Origin: a virus
Direction: 5' to 3' (one strand)
Length of the DNA: 64,000 bases
Virus record (IMG/VR): IMGVR_UViG_3300033145_001370
Location: 1-64,000 of that record
In this document: positions 23,691 to 31,909 of the stretch, one piece after another
Layout: each line of letters starts with the position of its first letter
Position numbering within the stretch: the first letter of the stretch is position 1
Notes under the pieces: generated by a model
The model's database searches: none
Told to the model about the DNA's origin: nothing
The model's input: only the letters and a program-made list of their open reading frames with translations
Program-made: the position numbers and the translations under genes

Positions 23691-24245
23691 TCAACCTCCT
23701 TGTGTCTTACTCCATTCAAAAACAGATTCAGCAATCGCCTTCCCTATCATTGTAAGCCCTTCTTCGTGGAGCATGAATTTTAAGTGAGTATCGTTCTTAA
23801 GAAATAAAGGCTCCAGAATGATCGATGGGCTGCCCGGGTTCAGGCAGATAAATCTCTTGTCATCTGCCTTAATCGACCATACGTCCACTTTTGATATCTT
23901 GGAACCTAACCATTTTTTAAGTTGATGAGACATGATCTCTGTGTAAGCGATACAGCTATCCCCAGCATCATCACTATGGAGGAGTAAAGCATATCTTCCA
24001 TCCGGTGAGTTAACATGACATTGGATGTGAAGATCCACTTTCACGCTGTTACAGAAAGCATGTCGAGCGACGTAGTTATCATGGGCAAGGAGAAAAGTCT
24101 GGTGGCCAGCGGCTTCTAAAAGCTTGCGAGCGATTACAGCGTATTCAAGGGCAAAGTCTGCCTCGATATAGCTGTTGTATACAGCTCCTCTGTCATCTGG
24201 CCGGCTTTTCTTACCCATGTGTCCTATGTCAAGTGCTATCTTCAT
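23691..24245 (-). CDS. N-acetylmuramoyl-L-alanine amidase (Amidase_3), endolysin
   Basis: 184 residues covering just the catalytic Amidase_3 domain. Zinc ligands and catalytic residues are visible: H9 (LDIGHMG), E28 (YIEADFALEYA), H77 (IQCHVNSPDG) and E145 (ILEPLFL). The enzyme cuts the bond between MurNAc and L-alanine of peptidoglycan. No signal peptide and no binding domain, so release depends on the neighbouring holin-like protein. Start overlaps the previous stop (ATGA). Confidence 0.9.
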   Translation of the reverse strand: MKIALDIGHMGKKSRPDDRGAVYNSYIEADFALEYAVIARKLLEAAGHQTFLLAHDNYVARHAFCNSVKVDLHIQCHVNSPDGRYALLLHSDDAGDSCIAYTEIMSHQLKKWLGSKISKVDVWSIKADDKRFICLNPGSPSIILEPLFLKNDTHLKFMLHEEGLTMIGKAIAESVFEWSKTQGG

Positions 24246-24919
24246 CCTAACCCTCCCATTCCGCCAGCCCCCCCTAAGAGCTGTTTAAGCATCGCTGGAT
24301 TAAACCGTTGGCCACCACCAAGGGTAGTATTCTGCGCAAGCGGTGCCTGTTGTGGAGCAGCTTGTACGTTTGGCGCTCTACCAGCTAACTGTTGCTTAGG
24401 TCTTGCTGGAGCTCCCATCCCTCTACCAAATCCCTGAAGAGCTCCGGCTGCTGCTGCCCTCCCTACCGATGGTTGTTTAGTCCTCAACATCTTTTGTGGT
24501 GTCATTGCTGACCACTGTTGCATTGCCCCCATTGCTTTTCCCATGATATCACCACGGGTCTGTGTAAGGCCCTGAGCTAATGCCGGGATAGCAGAAGAAT
24601 AGATATTGGAAAGGCCAGCTTGTGCAGAAGGCCCGAAATCCATCCCTCTCATACCCATCTGACGGAGATAGTCTTGAGCTCCTTGACCCATCTGCTGTTG
24701 TAAGGCCCCTTGAGTTTGCATCAGGTATCTCCTGAGAAAATCAGGCATCCCTCCAGTCATTGTTTGGAGATAAAGAGGGATCTGGGCTTGAGCTGCCCGC
24801 ATGAATGGTTTCTGTTCTGGCGCATACTCAAGGGTCTCTTTTGATTTGTCCCTGCCAAGCTGACCACCAGCTCCTGATAGTGCTGCGCCTGCTCCTGCTG
24901 CTAATAATCCAAGTGCCAT
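24242..24919 (-). CDS. Gly/Ala/Gln/Met-rich probable virion protein
   Basis: 225 residues: a small hydrophobic glycine-rich start (LLAAGAGAALSGAGG), a helical Gln-rich body (IPLYLQTMTGGMPDFLRRYLMQTQGALQQQMGQG), and a Gly/Ala/Pro/Met-rich tail. Composition resembles T7 gp14-like or P22 ejection proteins, which cross membranes during DNA entry. It is the first gene behind a consensus promoter (24968-24996) and has AAGGAGGTAGAGCT before its ATG. Confidence 0.55.
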   Translation of the reverse strand: MALGLLAAGAGAALSGAGGQLGRDKSKETLEYAPEQKPFMRAAQAQIPLYLQTMTGGMPDFLRRYLMQTQGALQQQMGQGAQDYLRQMGMRGMDFGPSAQAGLSNIYSSAIPALAQGLTQTRGDIMGKAMGAMQQWSAMTPQKMLRTKQPSVGRAAAAGALQGFGRGMGAPARPKQQLAGRAPNVQAAPQQAPLAQNTTLGGGQRFNPAMLKQLLGGAGGMGGLG

Positions 24920-24967
24920 AGCTCTACCTCCTTATACTACATATACATACGTTTACTTTCTTCCCAC

Positions 24968-24996
24968 ATTATATAGTGTCAACTCCCCCATGTCAA
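24968..24996 (-). promoter_or_regulatory. Consensus sigma70 promoter for the ejection/lysis operon
   Basis: On the minus strand TTGACA (24991-24996), a 17-bp spacer and TATAAT (24968-24973) match the sigma70 consensus at every position. It lies just after the Ser-rich fibre gene and about 50 bp upstream of the 24919 start, so it can drive the ejection and lysis genes independently. Confidence 0.85.
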
Positions 24997-25007
24997 ATTA
25001 TTGGCTC

Positions 25008-27989
25008 CTAAACTGAAGCCACATTTGCCCATCCCGCTGGTGTAAGTATCCAGACTTTATAGGTTAGTGAGAGCGAGAACGAGCTCGACAAAGATGAAGA
25101 TGATGACGACGAGGATATTGACGAAGACGAGATTGATGACGATGACAGCGACGACGATGATATTGACGAACTGCTACTACTGATCGAGCTTGATGATATC
25201 GAGCTGGACGACGATGATATGGATGACGATGAGCTCGAAATACTACTGCTTGAAGAGCTAACACTTGACGATATACTGCTGGACGAGGAGCTTGTTGACG
25301 ACGAACTACTCACTGATGAAATAGACGATGAAGATGATGAGATACTGGAAGAGCTTGAACTGGAAGAAACAGAGCTGGATTCTGAGCTGCTGCTACTTGA
25401 GCTCGATAGAGATGAGGAGGATGACGATGAATAATCATAGTCTGATCGAGTAAGCACCACATTATCGATATAGAAGGTTGCTGTTGCTCCGTAGGTTGAT
25501 GTTGTTCCAACCCCTACCCGGATCTTCCTGATTTTCCTCGTGTCTGCCGGGAGAAATAAACTTCCAGAGTCCTGTAACTTACCGTTTACCTTTAGTCCCC
25601 ATGTGTTAGCTGCTTCATCCCACTCCACTTCCACCACATACCGGGTGTCTACGGAGATAGGGGAGAAAGCATAAGCACTTTCTGCCCCGTCATAATAGAT
25701 AGAGTTTTTAAGACGAAGGACACTGGCTTGCTGATCGATGCTACTTGCCCATATTGTGTTTCCGTCCGTATCAAAGCACTTAAAGATGTTGATCGTCTCA
25801 CCATCAGATAAGGTTTCTGCCTCAAGTATAACGTCAAACCGGAGGTGAGAGGTACTGATTGGCCGGTCAAAGATATGCTCAACGTAAGCATAACGGGTAG
25901 CATTTCCATCTGTATAGACTTTAAGGCATTGAACCTGCCAGTCAGCAGGAGATCCAGCTACACCAACTGACACCTGATCTTCATCGAGTGTGCAGCCAGC
26001 ATTAACTGTCTCCCCTTCACTCCATGTTTCGTCATATCCCGGATCTGCTTCAAAGTGCTCGTCGAATGCAACGTCAGCTAGGCTAATTGAGCTGGAGCTT
26101 ATTGACGAGGAAGATATTGAGGATGAGGATATGGATGAAGATGAGCTTGAGATCGAGCTACTGGACGAACTGCTACTTGACAAGCTGGAAATTGACGAGC
26201 TGGATGAGGAAGAGCTTGACGAGGATGAGTCGTATCCTATTTCCCGGAAGAGCATGTCCTTGAGTCCCGGGCCGCTCCACAGGGTTCCTGAGCTCGCACT
26301 ATAGCAGTTTTTGCCGTCTGCATATCCACCAGCCAGATCAACTCTCCATCGGAAGAAGTCTTTAGGCCCACCATCAGGAGCTCGAACTACGATTGCATAT
26401 AGAGTTGAGGCGTAGAGATACGTGCCTGCTCCAAAGTCAAAGTTGTACCAGTCACCCGCACCTGCTGTAGTCAGGTTGTTTCCGTTAAGAGTACCAGAGC
26501 AGAGGTCACTTCCTGTTGGCAGTCCATCCGCATCTGTCGCTCTTATGCTAACAGTAATTGTCCCGGGACTTCCTGTTCTGTAGAGTTTGAGCTTAACCCG
26601 GTTAATAACATGAGTGGCAGAAGGTGTGAAGGTCTGGGCTCTCCATGTATGCTCACTTGTCTCCCATCCCTCATCATCATCGGTTGTGAACTCTTCGTAT
26701 ACCGCACCGGGGTAGCTTGAGGATGAGGAGCTGATGCTGGATGAGGATGAACTGATGCTTGATGAAGAAGAGCTACTACTACTGCTTGAGGATAGTGATG
26801 AGGAGCTTGAGGATGATGAAGAGCTTGACGAAATCGAACTGGAACTACTGCTTGAAGAGGATGATATGGAGCTTGAGGAGGAAGATATTGAGCTGGAAGA
26901 TGAGGATGATGAGGATGAAATCGAGCTACTGCTGCTGGAGCTGGACAAAGATATACTTGAACTGGAACTGCTGCTTGAAATAGAAGACGAAGAAGACGAT
27001 GAGGATGAGCTGATACTTGATGAACTGGAGCTCGATGATATAGAAGAAGAGCTGCTGGACAAAGAAATAGAACTGGAGGAGCTGGAAGATGAAGAGCTAC
27101 TGCTGATGCTGGAGGAAGAGATACTTGAGCTACTACTCAAGGAACTGCTGCTGACACTACTACTACTCGATGAGGATATGGAGCTTGAAGAAGAAGATGA
27201 ACTACTTGAGGAAGAGATACTGGAACTTGAAATTGAGCTACTACTACTTGATAAGGATAAGCTGGATCCGGCAGAATATGTACCGGCAATGATATCATCA
27301 ATATCATCACCACTGATCTTTCTTCTGAACATAACCAGTTCATCTACTTTACCATCATAGCATCTATCATTATTATTAGCAAATCGACCTAACTCTAAGT
27401 CAGTAGTTGTTGCGCTGTTTGATTCTCCACCCGGGAGCGTGTTTGTTGCGTTTATACCCAACCAGTCACTTGCATCAGCATCCCAGATCTTGAGCGTTCC
27501 TGTCTTTGTATTCTTATCATACAATCCGGAAACGTGATACCATTTAGCTGTACTAAGAGCTGTACCAAAATTAACGTCGATACTGCTGGCTCCATTATTA
27601 TATCCTATCTGTAGTCTTATAATGCCGGTGGATAATAGGTTAAGAGAAAAGGATCTGTCACCATTAACTCCTATCCACTTAGAAAGTATACCTGCATTTG
27701 GGGCTGTAAAGCTTTGAGGTTCTAACCAGCCACAGATAGTCCAGCTCATCTCTGGCTGACCATCCTTACACGGGAAGTCTGCATCTAAACCGGCATCGGC
27801 AAGCTGACCATATTGAGCAGAACTCTCCTCAAGAACGGCTGAATAGGCTCCTTCCTTCTTATCCGCTCCATCGTAGGTAGGAGTATTAACTTCAGTCAGG
27901 TCATTCCCACCTCGACTATCATCCATGTTCTGCCCGTTAAACGTCCAGACGGCAACACATTGTGGATCGGTACTGAAATCATTTGCCAT
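25008..27989 (-). CDS. Ser-rich multidomain fibre protein with lectin-like domains
   Basis: 993 residues. Domain 1 (about 1-240) is a LamG/concanavalin-like module (VAVWTFNGQNMDDSRG, KWYHVSGLYDKNTKTGTL, KVDELVMFRRKIS). Then a Ser tract of about 185 residues broken by single Ile, Leu or Val. Domain 2 (about 430-580) is a beta-sandwich (WRAQTFTPSATHVINRVKLKLYR). After a short Ser tract, domain 3 (about 635-850) is another lectin-like module with GYDETWSEGETV and YVVEVEWDEAANTWGLKVNG. Then a third Ser tract of about 120 residues and a short end (LTYKVWILTPAG). A beads-on-string adhesive fibre is the simplest reading. Ser codons are mixed (TCA, TCC, TCG, AGC, AGT), not a simple DNA repeat. ATG follows CTAAGGTGATATC. 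Large acidic open frames on the opposite strand are by-products of the Ser tracts. Confidence 0.8.
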   Translation of the reverse strand: MANDFSTDPQCVAVWTFNGQNMDDSRGGNDLTEVNTPTYDGADKKEGAYSAVLEESSAQYGQLADAGLDADFPCKDGQPEMSWTICGWLEPQSFTAPNAGILSKWIGVNGDRSFSLNLLSTGIIRLQIGYNNGASSIDVNFGTALSTAKWYHVSGLYDKNTKTGTLKIWDADASDWLGINATNTLPGGESNSATTTDLELGRFANNNDRCYDGKVDELVMFRRKISGDDIDDIIAGTYSAGSSLSLSSSSSSISSSSISSSSSSSSSSSSISSSSSSSVSSSSLSSSSSISSSSISSSSSSSSSSSSISLSSSSSSISSSSSSSSISSSSSSSSSSISSSSSSSSISLSSSSSSSSISSSSSSSSSSISSSSSSISSSSSSSSSSISSSSSSSSSSSSLSSSSSSSSSSSSISSSSSSISSSSSSYPGAVYEEFTTDDDEGWETSEHTWRAQTFTPSATHVINRVKLKLYRTGSPGTITVSIRATDADGLPTGSDLCSGTLNGNNLTTAGAGDWYNFDFGAGTYLYASTLYAIVVRAPDGGPKDFFRWRVDLAGGYADGKNCYSASSGTLWSGPGLKDMLFREIGYDSSSSSSSSSSSSISSLSSSSSSSSSISSSSSSISSSSISSSSISSSSISLADVAFDEHFEADPGYDETWSEGETVNAGCTLDEDQVSVGVAGSPADWQVQCLKVYTDGNATRYAYVEHIFDRPISTSHLRFDVILEAETLSDGETINIFKCFDTDGNTIWASSIDQQASVLRLKNSIYYDGAESAYAFSPISVDTRYVVEVEWDEAANTWGLKVNGKLQDSGSLFLPADTRKIRKIRVGVGTTSTYGATATFYIDNVVLTRSDYDYSSSSSSSLSSSSSSSSESSSVSSSSSSSSISSSSSSISSVSSSSSTSSSSSSISSSVSSSSSSISSSSSSISSSSSSISSSSISSSSSSISSSSLSSSSISSSSISSSSSSSSLSSSFSLSLTYKVWILTPAGWANVASV
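25075..25435 (-). repeat. Ser tract (C-terminal) of the 993-aa fibre
   Basis: About 120 codons, nearly all Ser with single Ile, Val, Leu, Thr or Glu. Codons are shuffled, so the DNA reads as a degenerate GA/CT-rich stretch without exact tandem units. Confidence 0.85.
26080..26235 (-). repeat. Ser tract (middle) of the 993-aa fibre
   Basis: About 50 codons of Ser with Ile or Leu every five to ten residues, linking the second and third lectin-like domains. Confidence 0.85.
26713..27270 (-). repeat. Ser tract (first) of the 993-aa fibre
   Basis: About 185 codons, Ser with Ile and a few Leu or Val interruptions, linking the LamG domain to the second beta-sandwich. Mixed Ser codons. Confidence 0.85.
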
Positions 27990-27998
27990 GATATCACC

Positions 27999-28295
27999 TT
28001 AGTATAAGTAAAGGGCTCTTTCATCGTGATTGATGGAAGTATATCCATTATGAACAACAGTGATCTTAGTCTCATACTTCCCGACAACCATTGTGGCTAG
28101 GGACTTCCACCTGTAATAGTATTTGCCTACTTCCTCACCTAACTGAGGCATGGTGGTAGCAGCCAGAACACTTGTCCCATCTTTCTCAACAGATACTTTA
28201 ATGGATGTGTCCGGAGTCATGAGAGTATCGTCATAGTCGGTAATTTCTGCTGAGATCCTGATTGTTGTACCTTTTGCAAATCTTGGACTGGCCAT
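27999..28295 (-). CDS. Ig-like/baseplate-type small protein
   Basis: 98 residues of beta-strand pattern: FAKGTTIRISAEITDYDDTL, SIKVSVEKDGTSVL, GKYYYRWKSLATMVVGKYETKITVVHNG. This is the usual look of small Ig-like (BppU/upper-baseplate-like) phage domains that add 'parameter plus modifier' segments. It sits between the two Ser-rich fibres and may be their attachment or chaperone partner. Confidence 0.55.
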   Translation of the reverse strand: MASPRFAKGTTIRISAEITDYDDTLMTPDTSIKVSVEKDGTSVLAATTMPQLGEEVGKYYYRWKSLATMVVGKYETKITVVHNGYTSINHDERALYLY

Positions 28296-28306
28296 AATAC
28301 ACCTCG

Positions 28307-31300
28307 CTAACTATCATAATATTCTGGTTTGATGTTTATCTCTTCTTCGTAATCTACTGTTATCTTGAGTTCTTCTTCATACTCAGGCTGTACGTTTACG
28401 TCCTCTCCGTGATCCACTTCTATATTGAGATCTTCCTCGTAAGTGGGAGTGATATTAACTTCTTCCTGATGCTCTACATGGATGATATAAAGAGGTTCTC
28501 CGAGGGAGATTGATGAGCTGCTACTTGACGATGAGATCGAGCTGGAGCTTGATGACGAGGATGAGCTGATACTGCTGGACGACGATGATGAGCTCGAGCT
28601 TATCGAACTGGACGAGGATGAGCTCGATATCGAAGACGAGGAGGAGGACGAGCTGATACTGCTGGAACTACTGGAGCTTATTGACGAGGAAGAACTGGAC
28701 GAAGAGGAGCTTATTGAACTGGAGCTACTGGACGATGACGACGAGATGGAACTGGAGGATGATGAGCTACTGATACTTGATGACGACGATGAGCTACTTG
28801 ATGATATGCTACTACTGCTTGACGACGAGGATATTGAGCTACTGGAGCTTGAGCTGCTCGACGATATACTGCTCGATGAAGAAGAGCTACTGCTGCTGAT
28901 ACTAGATGACGAGGAAGAAGATGATATGAAACTGGAGCTACTACTAGAGCTACTACTAATCGATGAAGACGATGAGGAGGAACTTGACGATATACTACTC
29001 GACGAGGAGCTACTTGAGATTGAGCTGCTGGAGCTGGATGAAGAGATACTACTGGAAGAAGAGCTACTGCTAATCGAACTGGACGATGAGGACGACGAGG
29101 AGCTAATACTGCTGGAGCTGGATGAGGATGATATCGATGAGCTGGAGCTGGAGGACGAGGAACTTATGCTCGATGACGACGAGCTTGAAATACTGGACGA
29201 GGAAGAAGAGGAGCTAGACGATATTGAGCTTGAAGACGAGGACGACGAAATCGAGCTGCTGGACGATGAGCTCGAAATTGAAGAGGAACTACTACTGCTG
29301 CTGATCGATGATGACGATGAGGATGATGAGATCGATGAGCTACTAGAAGAGGAAGATATCGAACTCGACGAGGACGACGATGATATACTACTTGAAGAAG
29401 ATGAGCTACTAATCGAACTGCTCGATGAGGATGAGCTGATTGATGAGGATGAAGAGGAACTGGAAAGTTCATAGGTCTGAATCTCATCAAAATACATTGA
29501 TTGTAATGCATCTGAAAACCCGATAAATCTTATGTAATCCACACCTAAGCAGCTTATATCGTCTTCAAACTCATACCAATTACTCCAGACATCACCATCA
29601 ATCGCAGCCCTGAATTGTCCATTAGTTCCTTGAAATATATCAAATTCTACTTTTACTATATGCCACTCATCAGCTGCATAATTATCATGAATAGTTTCTT
29701 TATCACCCTCTTCTGTTATAAGTCTTACACTGGTTTCTCCTATAAAGGATACTGCAAAATACGTGAGTGCATTATGTCCAATTATACAATAAGAAGTGGC
29801 TACAGAAGGCATTATTGCACAATAAACAATGCCGCTACTAAATGCAGGAGAAAAGGTTCTTTCAATACCTCTTAAACCACTAGGAACTACTACTTTTACT
29901 GCTTTAGCTCCCAAGTATCTTATATCTTCTTGAACAGTAGCATCAGTCCCCCCTACACTATCTGCCCACCCATCTTGCCCTGCTAAATCAGCTGTATTCA
30001 AGAGATTAAAATTCTGCTCATAATCCCACACATTAGGAGTTAAAGGAGTACAGGAAGAGGAGGAGGATGAACTGCTGGAGGATAAAGAGCTGCTACTGGA
30101 TGAGGAAGAAATACTACTGCTGGAGCTTGAAGAACTTATACTCGATGATGAGGAGCTTGAGGAGGACGAGATCGAGCTACTGCTTGAGGATGAGGAGCTG
30201 GATGAGGAACTGGAGATTGAGCTGCTGGACGAGGAGCTGGATATCGAGCTGCTCGATGAAGAGCTGCTGATTGATGAGGAGGAGCTACTACTACTTATGG
30301 ATGATGACGACGATGAGGACGAGGATGATATTGAGCTGCTGCTGGACGATATGCTGCTGGACGACGAGCTACTGCTTGATGAGGAGCTGGCAGATGTGTA
30401 CGTTACGCTTAGTATGGGATCAAAGCCTGTGCCTGAATACTCAGAGAACAAGAAATTCAGAGAGTAGGCATTATTAACCGGATCCTCATCGTCGCAATCA
30501 TGATCTTTCTCTCTTATGCCAAGTTTTGTCCAGCCATCAGGCTTAATCCAGCCCAGACCTGTAGCATTTAAGTTAAACGTAACATACTTAATTGTTGAAC
30601 CTGTAGGCTGAACGTCAGGAGCACCTGCGGTAGGATCGTCTGTAGCACCACACTTTGAGTAATCACTAGCTTGTAGCTGAGTTTCACTGGTCGTAGTAGT
30701 TTGCACCAGCCTAAAGTAACAGTCTCCGTTCCATGTAGCTCCACGAAGCACAAACGAAGCAGCTGAAATATTTGCATCGCTTGGCATACTACTTGTATCA
30801 ACAGGGAAGTATCCTCTTTGTAGATAATAGAGAAACTCTAGCCAACATCCAATAATTTCATCAGTATCCTCATGGTCACTACCCGTTCCGGCATGATCAT
30901 GCAAAGCATCCCAATCGCTGCCAAACGTAGCATGATCACATTCACCATCACCAGCTCCAGAGTAGAAGTAGTCTGTATATTCATAATCAACGTAAAGAGG
31001 ATAGACAGCATCAGCAAGAGTTTTCTTGTCAATAATCTTGGTCAGATATAGCTTGTCGGCTTCTTTGGTCAGCTTTGATTTACATACAGTCTTCTTCTTA
31101 AAGACAACCTCTCCAGTCACCTCTTCTTTTGCTCTAGCTGCCCTTATCCACGTCCGCCTATCTTTACCAACCTGTATTTTGTTGGTGAATTGTAGAGGAT
31201 TTTGCTTGTCCCAAGGAGTACCGTTAACCTTGAAGTCAAGAGGTGTGTTTGTGACAAGCCGATACTTAAACTCCAGATCGCTGCTGACATCTGCTGGTTT

Positions 31301-31780
31301 CTTTCTGATAACAACAAGCTTCTGAAAAGTCTTCCCAAGCACCCTTATAACTAGATCAACGTCGGTTCCATAAGCATTAGCATAGACAACTTCCTTATTT
31401 GCCCAGAAGCCTGTAGTTGTCAGGATACCAGCAACGTGGCTGGTCCCTACCGGTAGAGTGTTAATGTTCTCCTCATCCAGTATCTGCTCATTCCCGGTAG
31501 ACTCGTCTACAATAGTTGCATTGACAAACTTGATCCAGCCATCAGCGTAGGTAGGAATCTCAAGCTCATAACTGGATGTGCGCATTTCCCAGCCAAATCC
31601 AGTAGGAGTGGGAGAGAGATTAGGAGTTAAGGTAGGATTGATCTCCTGAAGCTCTTTGGTAGTCTTATGCTTATAGTGGATATGCCCGAGGTGAAACTCG
31701 TGGGTTCTCTCCCCAGTAAGAGTATCCTCGAAAACTTTTGCGGTTAGCGTCCGCTTATCTGTGAGTTCTACTTTTGCCAT
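28307..31780 (-). CDS. Giant Ser-rich tail fibre protein
   Basis: 1157 residues. The N-terminal 450 residues form a fibre head-like region (ELTDKRTLTAKVF start, IHYKHKTTKELQEINPTL, later NAYSLNFLFSEYSG). Ser tract 1 spans about 465-575. A lectin-like domain (about 580-765) follows, with QNFNLLNTADLAGQDGWAD and EWHIVKVEFDIF. Ser tract 2 (about 770-1095) is built from Ile every 9 or 11 residues. The end holds five acidic 10-residue repeats of the EE-x-[LVI]-[NK]-[IV]-x-x-x-[YH] type. It follows the glycan operon across a structured gap. It probably extends from the virion as a long flexible stalk; the Ser runs are candidate O-glycosylation substrates. Confidence 0.8.
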   Translation of the reverse strand: MAKVELTDKRTLTAKVFEDTLTGERTHEFHLGHIHYKHKTTKELQEINPTLTPNLSPTPTGFGWEMRTSSYELEIPTYADGWIKFVNATIVDESTGNEQILDEENINTLPVGTSHVAGILTTTGFWANKEVVYANAYGTDVDLVIRVLGKTFQKLVVIRKKPADVSSDLEFKYRLVTNTPLDFKVNGTPWDKQNPLQFTNKIQVGKDRRTWIRAARAKEEVTGEVVFKKKTVCKSKLTKEADKLYLTKIIDKKTLADAVYPLYVDYEYTDYFYSGAGDGECDHATFGSDWDALHDHAGTGSDHEDTDEIIGCWLEFLYYLQRGYFPVDTSSMPSDANISAASFVLRGATWNGDCYFRLVQTTTTSETQLQASDYSKCGATDDPTAGAPDVQPTGSTIKYVTFNLNATGLGWIKPDGWTKLGIREKDHDCDDEDPVNNAYSLNFLFSEYSGTGFDPILSVTYTSASSSSSSSSSSSSISSSSSSISSSSSSSSSSISSSSSSSSISSSSSSSSISSSSSSSSISSSSSSSSSSSSSSISSSSSSSSSSISSSSSSSSISSSSSSSSLSSSSSSSSSSCTPLTPNVWDYEQNFNLLNTADLAGQDGWADSVGGTDATVQEDIRYLGAKAVKVVVPSGLRGIERTFSPAFSSGIVYCAIMPSVATSYCIIGHNALTYFAVSFIGETSVRLITEEGDKETIHDNYAADEWHIVKVEFDIFQGTNGQFRAAIDGDVWSNWYEFEDDISCLGVDYIRFIGFSDALQSMYFDEIQTYELSSSSSSSSISSSSSSSSISSSSSSSSISSSSSSSSISSSSSSSSISSSSSSSSISSSSSSSSISSSSSSSSISSSSSSSSISSSSSSSSSSISSSSSSSISSSSSSSSSSISSSSSSSSISSSSSSSSSSISSSSSSSSISSSSSSSSISSSSSSSSISSSSSSSSSSISSSSSSSSSFISSSSSSSSISSSSSSSSSSISSSSSSSSSSISSSSSSSSISSSSSSSSSSISSSSSSSSISSSSSSSSSSISSSSSSSSSSISSSSSSSISSSSSSSSISSSSSSSSISSSSSSSSSSISSSSSSSSSSISSSSSSSSISLGEPLYIIHVEHQEEVNITPTYEEDLNIEVDHGEDVNVQPEYEEELKITVDYEEEINIKPEYYDS
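28316..28483 (-). repeat. Five 10-residue acidic repeats at the fibre C-terminus
   Basis: EEVNITPTY, EEDLNIEVDH, GEDVNVQPEY, EEELKITVDY and EEEINIKPEY follow one another, giving a 30-bp period at the protein level with diverged DNA. Strand-turn repeats like these could form a small beta-solenoid or calcium-binding tip. Confidence 0.8.
28505..29472 (-). repeat. 322-codon Ile-punctuated Ser tract
   Basis: Nearly pure Ser with Ile recurring after 8 or 10 Ser (periods of 9 and 11 residues, one Phe and a few 7-Ser spacings). Ser is written with TCA, TCC, TCG, AGC and AGT in mixed order and Ile mostly with ATC or ATA. The opposite strand is forced into a Glu/Asp/Leu open frame (28746-29474), which is a shadow. 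Confidence 0.9.
30051..30393 (-). repeat. Ser tract 1 of the 1157-aa fibre
   Basis: About 114 codons, Ser with Ile every 8-14 residues, one Leu; same mixed codon use as the longer tract. Confidence 0.9.
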
Positions 31781-31800
31781 GTGTCCTTCTACATAAATAA

Positions 31801-31874
31801 AGCCCTCGCTACTGCAAGGAGATACAATCCTAAGATAGGTATCGTTCCCCCTGTGATCACAGTAACAAGGGCTG
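31801..31874 (-). promoter_or_regulatory. Long inverted repeat between glycan operon and fibre gene
   Basis: AGCCCT-cgct-ACTG (31801-31814) pairs with CAGT-aaca-AGGGCT (31860-31873) around an internal 4x4 mismatch. A perfect 12-bp palindrome CTGTGATCACAG lies at 31851-31862 inside it. On the minus strand the outer stem ends in GGGCTTTATTTATG, which is weakly terminator-like. It could attenuate transcription from the glycan operon into the fibre gene or bind a regulator. Confidence 0.4.
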
Positions 31875-31909
31875 ATTAAAGTGTTATGAATGGTTGGTTA
31901 ACTTATAGG

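Noticed and set aside
23089-24245. Alternative genetic code in which TGA is an amino acid
   Set aside because: Many well-defined genes in the window end at TGA with ATGA overlaps to the next gene; only one internal TGA is seen.
28746-29474. Long Glu/Asp/Leu open frame on the plus strand, and similar ones at 25219-25434 and 26734-27360
   Set aside because: These are exact shadows of the Ser tracts on the other strand: Ser codons read backwards in another frame give Glu, Asp and Leu. No ribosome sites.
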